Positions 37,265 through 50,500 of a stretch of 64,000 nucleotides of DNA are shown here, in pieces. A program made the translations under genes and the position numbers. The first letter of the stretch is position 1. Each line of letters opens with the position of its first letter. The notes beneath the pieces are model-generated. The model worked only from the letters and a program-made list of their open reading frames with translations, ran no database searches and was not told the DNA's origin. This stretch comes from Anas platyrhynchos (Eukaryota > Chordata > Aves > Anseriformes > Anatidae), in NCBI RefSeq assembly GCF_047663525.1, contig NC_092611.1, forward strand, positions 8,159,001 to 8,223,000, written 5' to 3'.

Positions 37265-37340
37265 CGCCCAGGTGATGGAGCTGAGCTGGACCGGGGGAGG
37301 CAGCAGATGGCTAAGCCAATTACCTGCCCTAATTGCATTG
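37265..37340. promoter_or_regulatory. E-box and homeodomain motif cluster
   Basis: Within 75 bases there are E-boxes CAGGTG (37269-37274) and CAGATG (37303-37308), followed by CAATTA (37317-37322) and its mirror TAATTG (37330-37335). This arrangement is common in developmental enhancers, but here it is only a motif observation. Confidence 0.3.
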
Positions 37341-40300
37341 CACCACGCGGGGATGGAGGTGGCTCCTTGCTCTGAGCCACTTGAGCAACCCCAGCAGCAG
37401 GCACAGGTGGTTCCAGGCCCTGGGAAGTTGCTGCGAGGCTGTTCAGTGACAAAATTTGGGATCGGGAAGGAGCTGGGGACAGGAGCAGGGAGGTGGTGCG
37501 GGGTACCTGACCGATGGAGCCCCCTCCCCGTCAGCAGGCTGCAGCCTCGCGGTGCTCACAGCAGAACCTGCCCCAGCTCAGCTCCAGGTGCTTTTCCCCC
37601 CTGGGGACGGGCCAGGGGCCCTGCTGCCTCATCCAACATCCTCTGCCTCAGCCGCTTGGTCCTTGCGTGGGCGATCCGGTCGTCTGTCAAGCAGGACTGG
37701 GGCTCAGACGCTCGGGTCTTGCAGCAGCTGGGGAGAGAAGTTACAAACAAAGAAATTCTGCAGTAGGGTGATCCTGCTGCAGGCCATACGCACTCCGGGC
37801 AGTCCCCAGCCTCCATGCAGAAACCCCATCCCGGCTGTCCTTGCTGGGCAGCCACGTGTGGTGGGCGAGCTGCACACCCCACGGCTTCACCGCTCCCCAC
37901 CCGTGTCCGCTGTGGGGGAGCCAGAAGCCCTGCGAGCAGAGGAATATTTACAACAAACACGGGTAAAGAGGAGGGAAAGTGAAAAACAATTATGATTCAG
38001 CACACATCCCCGCTGCGCCGGGCTGCAACAATTGGGCTAACAAGCTTTGAGGTGAGTGCTTTCTCTCAGGAATAATCATCTGCCTTAATTATTTTCTTCC
38101 TCGGGGCAGCAGTGGCCAGCTGAGAGCTGACATCTGGCCTCTGGGTGCCCGTGGTGTGGGGCTGGGATCAGTTCCTCTGCTCTTCTGCCTTCCTCTGCAG
38201 CAGGAAAAGCAGGAGCTGCAGCTGCAGAAGCCTACGGGTTTGGAGAGCACAGCTCCCACAGGCACAGTGGCAGCAGACCTGTAGCAAGACACTTTGTAAA
38301 GTCAGGAAATTCAGAAAATATTAAACTCCTTTATTTTGAGACGTTTTCCCTTGATGTGCTACAGCAAACGCTCCTGCCAATTCATTATGTTCAGAGATTT
38401 TTTTCCCAAACCAAACGTAATTCCTTTAACAGCCACCACTGTCCTGCAGGAGGTCGCGTTCCTGGAAATCCTGGCGGCGAGGCAGGGTGGCTCTGACCCA
38501 TGAGGCCAGGAGCCCTGAGCTGCCAGGGCACTGGGTTCTGTGCATCCTTTGAGCATCACCCGCTTTGAGAAGTGCTCACAGAGTCCTTGGGTGCTGTGCT
38601 CTGGCTTTTGCTGTGCCTCTGCCCTGCCACCTCCTGCCACCATCCCACGGCTGCTGCCCCAGCCCGCACACCACAGACACACGCCCCAGCTTGCAAACAC
38701 TCAGGACAAACCAAAACAGAGGGATGGCCTTGCAGACACCCTCAACATCACACTCCCACCCCGTCCCTTCCCCTCTCCTCTTCAGGACAGTGGCTGGGAG
38801 CCCCCTGCTCACGCAGACCTGCAGCCCTCGGTGCACCTACCGCATCTCCAGGCACCGTGCCCGCCGGGCAGGAGCGGGCATGGCCGGCAGAGCTCAGCCT
38901 CTGCCCACACCTACAGCTGCTCTCGGGCCACCCCAGCGCTGTCCCGTCTGCCCTCAGGCATCTTCCAACCGGTTCTGGAGGAAAATCCTCTCCTGGCTGT
39001 GCCGCACAGCTTATGGGAGGGAAGGGGAGCTTGGCGGCGTCCTCCAATCCTGCTCCACGAGAAGAAGGTCACCCATTAATCTCCCTCAATGACAGGCAGA
39101 AATACCTCAAGTTGATTTAATCGGGAGGGCTGTGGCAAGAAGCAGATGCACTGCGGGGGCTCGGGGGGCTGGCAGTGGGGCAGGGCCTTCCCTTTGCCCC
39201 TGCCACAACCTCCCAGCGTGGAGCAGGGCTGGGTTTCGGGCCAGGAGCACCAGCTCGTGACCTCTGCTCTCCGTGACGAGCGAGGTGCAGGGGCAGAGAG
39301 ATCCGAAACCTGGGGCTGGAGGCAAGGAGAAACCACGGCCCCTTCCCTCGTGAGGTGCCCACGTCTGGGGAATGGAGCCCTGAGGAGCGCAGCCCCACAC
39401 AGCAGCACCTCCTGACCTCCAGGACGGGGATAACGCACCCGGAGGGCTCATCCCTCACAGAGGATGCCCCCGTGGCGTATTTCAAGTGGGTTAAAAATAG
39501 CAGAGGCAGCACAGAGGTTATAAATAACCGCTCAGCCCCAGCCTCACGCGTCCCAGCGTCACCGATACAGCCAGGTTAAGGCTCCACAACTTGCACTGGG
39601 AGTTAACCGTGACTGCAGGCCTCAGCTCACCCCACCTCACACAGGCAGCAGCTCCGGCCCTGCCTGGGGAGGAAACGAGGGACGGCCGGGCCGAGCATGT
39701 CCCCTGTCCCCATCCCCTGTCCCCTGCGTGACTGGCGGTGGCCTGCACAGCAGGGCTCCGGGGCAAATACCGGCCCCAGACATTGCCTGGAGGCGGCCTG
39801 CAACCGGCAGGACCGCAGGGATGTGGCCAGAGCCAGTGCCTGTGGGCAGGTCCTGGCTTACAGGGGGGTTTGGGACATCCAAATTTCCCCTGCACTTCAG
39901 CAAGGGGTCGGGAAGGGGGGCGAGAGGTGGGCAGAAAGCGCGGTGTGGTACGGAGGAGGCTGCCGAGCAGCCCTCAGTCAGCACCAAGCACTGGAAAGCA
40001 GGATGTGTACCCAAGGGCTGAAGGCACCCGGCCCTAGAGCAAACAGCTTCTGGTGACCCTGTGTTTTGTTTTTTTTATTGAACAGTCTCCCCTCTTTCAC
40101 CTGGGTTCTGTTCCAGGAAATTGGCAGAGGCTCGGGGCCGGAGGGAGGCAGGTCCTATGGCCATGGCCTCTGCTGGGGGGCACGGGGCCAGAGCCCCTTG
40201 TGTCCCAGCTGCACGGGCACAGTGCCCAGCACCGGGATCCTGGCCCCAGCAGCACCGACCCCGCTGCTGTGATGAGGAAGGAGCAGTAATTTACCAGCCT

Positions 40301-40345
40301 TGCCCCCTAATATCCTTCTTGGTAACAAAGAGGACAGATGAATGA

Positions 40346-40365
40346 GAGATTAGTCAACTAATCTC
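40346..40365. repeat. Perfect inverted repeat with homeodomain-like half-sites
   Basis: GAGATTAG and CTAATCTC form a perfect 8-base inverted repeat around TCAA. Each arm contains TAATC, the core of OTX/CRX/PITX sites. Confidence 0.4.
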
Positions 40366-41608
40366 CCAATGAAGATGAATCTCAAAGCCGGACCTTGTAT
40401 CCCATTTGTGGGGCTGGGCACGCAGGAACAGATGGGAAATGAGTGTCAACAGAAAATTAGGATTTTCCTTATGAAGTGGTCTCTCCATTTTACTTTTTCC
40501 CTATCTTTTTTTACAGCAAGGTCTTTTCTCTCAGTCACAACAGGTCCTCTTCTTCCAAAGTGACATCTCAGCCCTACCTCCGTGTCCCAGCTCCCCTGAC
40601 ACTTCACTGCAGATAACCCCAGTGACCGGACGACGCTGCTCTGAGGACAACTGTTTGCGAAGCACTTTCTGAGGATGCGAAGCACCGCAGCGAGGGTAAA
40701 GTTCAGTCCTGGTGCAGCACAGAGACTTCCAGGACCAACACCTCTGCCTCCCAGAGCGAGGCAGGACGTCACCGTGCTCAGCTCACGCTGTGATGTGTGG
40801 GTCCCACAGCACCTGCATGATGTGGGGCTGCTCAGCCCAGCTTCCCAGTCACCCCCATCGGGACAGAGCTGCCTCTGTGGAAGTCCCAGTCCTCCACTGA
40901 GCTCCCGGGCAGCTCTCAAGACCTCCCTGGGCATTTATTTAAGGACAGCAGGAGGGTTGATGACTTAAATCTTCTTGAGAGAGCTCCATGCTGCAGCCAC
41001 CAGGAGGGGAGAGGTGCTCTCCTCCAGGCACCCCGTCCCCTGCAGCAGCCGCCAGCTCCTCTCCCCTCCCAGCCAGGGCCGGAGCTGCTGCTTGCCGGGA
41101 GCTGCTCTCTGCCAAGACTCTCACTTCAGGGTTCCTGAGGCTCAGAGGATTTGCATGCTTTTACTTAACCCTCCTGTGTATGGACAGCACGGCAAGGCAG
41201 GACCACTGCAGCCCGTGAGCCAGGTTTGCCCTGAAGAAGCACTGCCCACACGCAGAGATACAAAACCACCATCCCTGGGGACACCTGGGGATGTCCTCTC
41301 CGAAGAAGCTGCCAGCCCAGAGCATCCACCCCTGGCCTGTCCCCAGCGGTGCAGGGACAGGACATCAGAACATGCAGGGAGCGGGGCTGCACGAGCACCA
41401 AGCGCTGCGTGAGCACCGGTGAGGGGAAAGTGGGGGGAGAGGGAAAGGAGCATGGGGTCGGTGCTTGGCTTTCCAGAACGGCTTTGCTCCCTGTTGGTTA
41501 CCCAGTTTTTCCTGCCTAGCCAGCAGTGCCTTCTTTTAACGCAACAAAACCAACAAGACACAAAAAAATGATTGTGGCCACACCCAGGAATTAGAGGTAT
41601 AAGCTTGA

Positions 41609-42505
<897 letters not shown>

Positions 42506-42901
42506 GACTTTGCAGCACTGTGTCCTGTGCAGCTCCTGGCTGTTCAAATTTCAGACAGTTCTTGCATTTTCCAGGATGATTTGCTAATTCCTAAGACAGT
42601 GTTGCAGCCTTTTTCCTTCCCATCTCTGTCTGCTTCACTTTTTTCTCCTTTTTTTTCAAAAGAGCAAAAGCTTTTTCTGCAACACTTGCAAACTAAACCT
42701 AGTACTGTAAGCCAAGAAGGCAAACACAGAGCAGTAAAGAGCACTTCATGTTTGTGGTTACATTTGCAGCCTACTCAGTGATTACGCTATTGCTAGCATT
42801 CCCTGGAAATCTCCCGTAGTCGGAAATGTGATCATTGTAACACCTATGTCCAGGCTGAAAAGCTCATTCCATGAATGTCCATTTCATTTTGATGTATTCA
42901 A

Positions 42902-42907
42902 AATAAA
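42902..42907 (+). terminator. CLDN25: Polyadenylation signal of CLDN25
   Basis: AATAAA on the plus strand, about 400 bases after the CLDN25 stop codon, is the first canonical signal downstream. Confidence 0.65.
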
Positions 42908-42929
42908 TTATTTCAGTCACCACTGGTAT

Positions 42930-45900
42930 GTTTCTGTGCTCTGAAAATACAACTGCACCTTACACAATGCACTGGGAAGGCTGGGGATGAAGGGGCTGAT
43001 CTTTAAGGAGCAAGGCTGCAGTTTGAATGTATTTGCATCTAGAAAAAGCTTAGGTAAAAAAAGGATAGAAAAAAAAAAGAATAGAAAAAAAAAGGAGGGA
43101 AGGAAAACAAGAACGTGCTGATACAAAAAACCGTGCTCCAAAGGCAGAAAGCCCATGGCACTAACCTGGTCACTCACAGGCCTTCATTTAGGGAATTCTA
43201 TAACTGAGCTGTCTACCTGTGAATAAAAAGGAAAAATGAGAGACCCTATTTTGTGGATCTTTTTAAAGATCTCTTCCGTGTTTTCTTGACTCAGCTATAA
43301 AAATAAGGTTTCCTTTATGCCTCTGTGCTACTGGCAATAGCACACATCACACTGAATTAACACCAAGAATCTTGACAGCAGGAAACCCACTGTTACGGTG
43401 CTATTTAAAAACTGATTTTACTGCTGGTTTAATCTTTTTACACTAGAAGCCATGGCTGCACGATCAAAAATAAAGGAAGCCCCCAACCAAAAGCAGCATT
43501 CTGCTGGGAATCAAAGTTCGCTTTTCTTCAAAAGTCCCGTTTTGAAATTTGCACTTTGCTCTGAGAGTAAAAGAAGTAGCACATGGGGAGAGGGAAAGAA
43601 AACAGACTATTCCTAGACGTTTTTCACACTACCTGGACTTAGGTCAAGGCAGAATATCACAGCCAGACCCAAGAAGGTATTTCAAGAAGTCTGAGCTTCC
43701 TGACCAGCTGCTGTCCTGGACGCATCCCTGCCCCAGCTGGTGCCCCCTGCGTGTGTGAGGAGCTCCCCTGGGGATTTGGGGTGTGCTTCCAGCTCCCACA
43801 TCTTCACCCGTCTCTCTACACCGTTTGTGTTGATGGGCTTTAGATTCAGCTTTACATACATTGTCCAATCCTGGACACTATGCTAAAGAACATCATAAAA
43901 ACACCCCACGGTTTGCAAAGAACATCCAAGGACTTGTGAAGTACTTTCCCTTTGGACCAGTTCTGTGATCTTCAATTCTCCATGAAAAGCCAGGCTTGCT
44001 GCTACCGATGCGATGTGCTGAGATATCCCTTCCCACAGCTGTGCGGGGAGAGGAGGGACCCAGCACTTCTGTTCACGCCACGTCCTCCGTAATGAAGATC
44101 AAGCACGGCCCAACAGAGGGGCCAGAGGGGGAGCATTCTTGGCTGAGAAACGAGCTTTTCAAAGAGTTACACAAACTGTTAGCTGCCCTCTGAAGGTCTG
44201 ACAAACCCACAAAATAAAGAAACTCTATTTTGGCCATAACTCGTCACCCACACCCTTGGGAAATGAAAACATGGGGGAGGGAGAAAGATGACGACAAGAC
44301 ACTGAGCAAAGGTTTCTTCTAGCTTCAGGACACTCCTCCCCTGCAGGCATGACCCAAACTATCCGAACTTAATGGGCACCAAACTGCACTCTTGACAAGT
44401 CTTCATCAGCGCTTTTTTGAAGCAGGGTTTGGATATCCATTGGGATATGCATTTATTTTTGTGGCAACATGACAGAATAAAATCTCCCGAGCGTATGAAT
44501 AGCTGGAATCTCCTAATTCAAGACTTCTCTGCCAGACCACATCCTGGTTGCCTGGACGTCAGAATGCCTTGGAATGACACAACAGCGTTGCAAAAGTTAT
44601 CTTGAAATTATGAGTCACTTACTCTTTGTGCAGAGTGAATGCAGTTATTGACTATGTGGTGTCAAGACCCCAGGCTCTCTGTTTAAAATGCTGAATGCTT
44701 TTCACGCATTACAGTCAAACCCCAGACCACGAGCATACTAAGAAATAAAGTGAAGGCCTCATTGTTTCACAATGTCATCTCCATCTCAACAATGTGGAAC
44801 ACGAGGCTGAAAAGGCAGCAGCTCTGCCTCTAGGACAGCTCATTGATTTTAACAGCCTTGGCACACTTTTTGCACACAGATAGCTGGAGTTGCTACAGAT
44901 AAGTGTTTTCATTTTATTCCAAAATAACTGGGAGAAGACGAGAGAAACCAAATCCCAACCACGTTATTCCTAAATAGCACGGAACACAAACTGACAGAGC
45001 AGTGGGACCTTGGTGACAATTTCATTCAAACATAGCTCTGCTAATTACAACACATTTTGTAATAGGAAGAAGTCCTACAAAAAATCTGTCTCTAATTTGT
45101 CAGAAGAAAACACCCCTGGGCATTTCTCTCTCCTCTTCCTAAGCTGCTGAAAATAATCTGCATTTTTTTCAGAGCAATAACAGCAGAAACAGGTAAGGAC
45201 TCCATTATAGTGTAGAATCATGGTATCAGCTCAGTATGCAATTAAATGTTTCAATGCCCCAATTAATAATGAAAATACTCAGATTTTGGCTACAGGAAAA
45301 CACTGATTTTTAACTCTTTTCTGATTCAATATGAATGAATTATTCCTGCTGCTTGCTTGGGAACGGCAGATTCCCTCTTGCACAGAAAAACACGAGTTAA
45401 TGCAGGATGGCTTGCAATGGAAAAGGACTCAAAACAGATTTTCAGCTCTGAAAAATGAGACTTCAAGAGAAACCACTAGGTGCTGATAACAAACATAGGC
45501 ACTTTCCCAGCACCATTTTGCAGGGAAATAAAATAAAAGGAGGGGAGATGTAACTCTCTGGAGCTTCATTAACTCCCACCTGTTTTCTGAGAAAGCCCTG
45601 CTCTCCCCGCTGCCAGCCACCCCCCCAGAACCACGTCCTGCTTGGGAGGGACCCCAGCTTGTGCCCCTGAACACCTGCCCCGTGCCCCTGGATGTGCCCC
45701 ACAGACAGGCTGTTATCTCCAGACACAGCAGGGATCCAAGACGCACGTCCTTTAGCCCGTTTACAGCATGGCAGAATGTGAACCCTTGGTTACACGACTT
45801 AATCTCAAGCAGAAAGAGAGAACAGCTAGACAGAAAACCAGATAGTGAGGTAACTCAAAGTGCAGCTCAGCATGTCCCACCCTTATTTAACTAAAGGAGG

Positions 45901-46521
45901 CTCACTCGGTTGAATTACAACTTGTGTTCACATTACAGCAGGTGTTAGCTAACAAAACCATCAGGCACAAAGCAGACAAGCCACAAACACATGCTGTAAG
46001 CCACATTTAACCTCGGGGTATGACACGACCTGTCTACAAGTTAAAAGATGTTAAGCCACTGTTGCAGACTTTAATGAAATTCCTATCTTAAGAGACAGTT
46101 CTTGGATGCTGGTCGGTGATGAGCTGAAGCTGTCAAGTCTGAGGATCAAATGCAACTCTGTGGCCATAGCCTAACTAAACTCATCTATTTTTCTGTTAAA
46201 ACGTGCAGAAGCCCCCCAGTGCTGTCCTGGCAGCAGGAGTCTGCCAGGTGGTGAGGATGCTACCAAGCAGTCTGCTGCCTTCACAGGAGACCTAAGATGA
46301 GATTACAGCGAGTACTCACACCATTCTGGCACCTCTGGAGCTTCATTAAGCTACACACATTTCCACGTTACTTTGCCAATGGATTTCTTTTTTCTTCTGC
46401 TTCTTTCTTCCTGCTGAAGCCAAGAGGAACCATAAGGCATAACAACAGAAGAAGAAAAAACACTGAAAAAAAAACAACCCACGCAGAGAGAGCTTTTTCA
46501 TTCTAACATAGAACAAATGCT
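42930..46521. other. Intergenic interval between CLDN25 and USP28 (convergent 3' ends)
   Basis: AT-leaning sequence with a purine-rich A-run segment (43058-43108). I see no coding similarity, recognisable transposon or RNA gene. Confidence 0.7.
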
Positions 46522-46527
46522 TTTATT
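46522..46527 (-). terminator. USP28: Candidate distal polyadenylation signal of USP28
   Basis: AATAAA on the minus strand about 1 kb after the USP28 stop, downstream of a T/A-rich tract. A nearer candidate also exists at 47422-47427. Confidence 0.45.
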
Positions 46528-47421
46528 GCACTTTTAGAAAACCTGCATAGTCCTAACAAACAGGCTTACCCTCTCCTCTTACAGCATTTGGTTTAAAAAA
46601 CTGCCAGAGTTCAAACACAATTACAGGCTGCTCATGAAAGGAAATCCAAATGGGCTTGCTTTTTTTTTTTTTTTTTTAAAAGGAAAGTTAATTAAAAAAT
46701 TTAAAAAAAATAAAAAGCTGATTCTAACCTTTACAGTTATCATCACTAATCCAGCACTGAAAATCCACCAGTGGTGAGAAGGAAGTTCACTTTCCAATCC
46801 AAGAGGGGAATACGCTTCAGGGGGTTTCTGTCCTTTAACCAGTCAGCTATCACTGTAGCACAAGCGTGGTGGAGGCAATCTTTACAGTTCTGTCCTTTCT
46901 CTTGTCACTGCCATTATTTGCTTTTGACTTTCTCAGAGGAGGAATCCTGCATATTTTCTTTTGCCAGTTAAAATACAAAAGGCAAATGCCTGTTTGACTT
47001 CACTGAAATATGCAGTTGCATGCATGACTGACCACATGATAGAGAGTGAGTGCCATTGTTCCTCTCAGCTTCCTAATCGCACAATTCAGACTTCTGCTAG
47101 CAGAAGCTTGGCAAGATCTGAATATATAATGTCTTGCAGCTAATAATTTAGGAAGATGTAAGTGTGTCTGACAGATTGACAGCTAATAGTTTTGCTCACT
47201 AGATGAGCCAATCTCTTCCTCTGCTATTGTCACAATCCCAGTGATATGTGCCTGCTGGACAGCGGAGAAAGTTGCCAAAACAAAACACACAACTCCTCAT
47301 TTGGTCTTGGGAATATAAAGCAGATGGAATTGTCAGGTACCTGTTGGATCATATTAGTAACAGTGGCTCATGTCCTTTGCATGCTTACCTAACATATTAT
47401 CTCAAAAGTGCAATATTGCTT

Positions 47422-47427
47422 TTTATT
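47422..47427 (-). terminator. USP28: Candidate proximal polyadenylation signal of USP28
   Basis: AATAAA on the minus strand 140 bases after the USP28 stop codon. Use of this or the distal site at 46522 would give short or long 3' UTRs. Confidence 0.45.
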
Positions 47428-47566
47428 CATTTGTATTTACAAAGAACACAGGCCTGAATATGAATCACCAATTCTCTTCCCTCTCCCTTTTAAATGCTGC
47501 CTGATGGGAGGATGCTGTGAAGGCAGGTGGTTTATAGCACACCGTATCGGGGGGAAAGTCTGCCAT

Positions 47567-50500
47567 CTATTTTACAGTCACAGTCGAGGCACCATGAATG
47601 GACTCCATCACGGCTGCAAAGCGGCTGCAGAGGTCGTACGGGGAGTTGGGCCGGATCTTCGGGGGCTCTTTCAGCACAATGACCTCCGCAGAGCAGTCGA
47701 GCAGCCTGGGAAGCAATTCGCCCAGCTTCATCTGCAGGTTTGCTGTCAAGGGGGAAGAGGATGAACTAGTCAATGGGACTGAAACAGTAAAAGACCAGAC
47801 AGCAGAGGGTTTGAGGGCTCCAAGCTAAGAAACTATGATGAACCTTTCTGAGAACGATCACCCAAACCTGAGGAATGCCCAAACCTTACACACAGGGATG
47901 AGCAGCATCTGCTGACGCACTGGAGTCATTGCACCAGATGCTAGCCTGGATCTCACTCAGCACCCAAGTCCTGTCTCTTGTGTGGAGTCTATGCTGGGCT
48001 CCATAAAGAGGAGAGCTCTGCTGACACCTGGCTGTCTTGGGGCAGCACCAGATGCTACCAGGGTATCAGGTTTCCTCAGTTCAAGATGCTGCACTTGTTG
48101 AGAAGTCAGAAATAACTACGTGTTTCAAGGTGACTCTCAAACATTGGCTTTATACTGGAATGAATCAGAGCATTTCACAGCCTTCATCATCTTAGAGCTT
48201 CACAGGACAACCCATAGAGAAGACATTTTTCAGTTCATGGTAAATGACTGACCATACGAATGAGCTGACCACACAAACTCCAGCATGAGACTGTGCATTA
48301 AAGGACAGGCTCTTTCAGATGATGAAAGCCATCAGGACAGTGGTGACATTTGAACTACCTCACATGATCTGGACAGGAGGTGCAAGCAGCCTACTTTTGT
48401 TTTTTCATAACCTTTTAAGTAAAAGCTGTTACGACAAGCCCAAAAATGGGAAACTTGCCTATTAGCAGACATTGATACAAATTTATTCTTTACAACAGTA
48501 TTTGGAGAATAAATCTGCATGTCTTTGCCTTATTTTCCTATGGAAAATTTGCCCTTTCCTAATGATAGAAAAAACCTGCAATGACTCCCCAAACCTTCAT
48601 ATATAGATAAAGGAGATTGAAACCAACATAATTCAATTGATGATACAAATACATTTATCCTTTCACAACCTCCATCAGAAATACCCAGACTTGCTACAAC
48701 ACTAATGCTGTTTTAAATGCCCTTCAGTTCCTTTCTAATTAAGATCTAGACACTGCCCTGACCACAGTGTGAAAAAGGTAATGCGGGCATTCATTCCCTA
48801 CCGTCCATGTCTTCTTGTCCCAAATAGGAGCACCAGCGGTTTCGCATGACCTCAATGGCATCCAGATCTTCTTGGCAGATGTCACAGGTGCTCATGAGGT
48901 GCATGCAGGGGATGATCAGCTCATTCAGGATACTAATGCCCTCTGCCACACGAGCTTCTTCACAACTCACAAACAGAGATGCTGCCACCTCATTCAACTT
49001 CTAGGAGAGGAGGGAGAATCAGAGAGACTTAAACAGAACCAGGTGCTAGGTTTTGATGGAACAGCAACCTTTATCAAAGGAATCACACTACAGAAAACAA
49101 AAAATGTATGTGTTTAGATACATAGATGCAATTTGTTATATATGCATATAGCATATATATAGCTTATTTATAATTCTGATTTTAATATTTGCCTTTAACA
49201 AGATTCCTCAAAAATCACATCAAACCTTCTTTCGTTGAATTATTCTAGATTTCCATGCTACTGATGGTACTCAATAAGGGGCAGAAGCCACGGTAACAGG
49301 TGTAAGACAGAGTCACACTGGTCTTGGAAACCACAGAGCACAAACTAACAACAAATCTAATTTTTATACTGCTTTTTTCTTCCCACTGAAAAGGGCATCA
49401 CCTTTTGTTCAGAAAGAGGAAGGCATCAATATCAGAAATAAATATTGTGAGGGAAGGAAGCTAACAGACAAAACCCAATACAACTACTGCTTTTTTGAAA
49501 AGTGCTGACTTAAAAACCCAATAGTAAGTTCAGCTGTACTGGAACATTCCCTGGAAAAAGCAGCATGTTAATGAGATGTGCTCCTGGAAGGGGATACGGT
49601 CCAATCCGATCCTTTGGGCAACGTGTACTGAGCAGTAAGTGAACTGCATCACAGAACAAAAAGAGCTGATGTTAACCAGGCTGCTTTTACCATTCCACAA
49701 CCCTCCCCACATGAGTTGAGCGCACTTCATTACGCACCAAGAGACACTTTCTTCTGTACAAGGCAATCAGTGATTCATTCACTCCTCTGTTGGTTCCTTT
49801 CATCAGCAGAGCGGTGTTACTTTGGTAGGCATAGACCAGGTAGGTCAGGGACTCCTGGTACCTAGGAGAAGAGTGTCAGCTGTCCAGCCCATGTCTGTCG
49901 CTGTCACAAACTACAGTGTGGTCAATCATGTCAACTTGGGAAATATTTTCCATTTAGCTTGAACAGTAACTAACATCAGACCCAACAGGAAAACTAAAAT
50001 TTCCTTGCCAAAGTATAAACAGATGCTTCTATGTCAAATTAAGTAATTTTTGCCCTGCGTTCCAAATGAGTACCTTATGAATAGCCCTTTAAAGTTTGTG
50101 TATAACTGGCCGAGACCATGAATGCCAACATTTTCTGCACTGCTCCAAGAACTTTGCACTTTGGGAGAACACTCACAGAAATGCAAAGGATAATATTTTC
50201 AGTTTGTTTATATATTTTGACCTTATAAAAACCCTGCTGAGAAAACAGAACAACTGCTGGATCCAACTTCTCAAAGAGTTGATAGAGAGATGTAAGTTCA
50301 GAGAATCTCTGACATACTCTTGCCCAGCCTCTTGTTCATTTGCCCACCTGAACTTGGCAGCTCATCACTGCCAGCCACCTCAGAAATCTGTTTCCATCCA
50401 TGAATAACTCTAGCAGCTATTAATTTTTTTTCTGGATTGGAAAAATCACTTTTCAAAATACAAACCTTTCACAAAACAGCACAGTCTTTCTCCATACTGC

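Noticed and set aside
36793-41412. Open frames up to about 240 codons in the channel-CLDN25 interval
   Set aside because: Sequences are compositionally biased, lack domains and overlap each other on both strands. I found no splice-supported model.
46650-46720. T-run followed by A-rich sequence as a retrotransposon tail or processed pseudogene
   Set aside because: No body sequence or target-site duplication; it looks like low-complexity DNA in the USP28 3' region.
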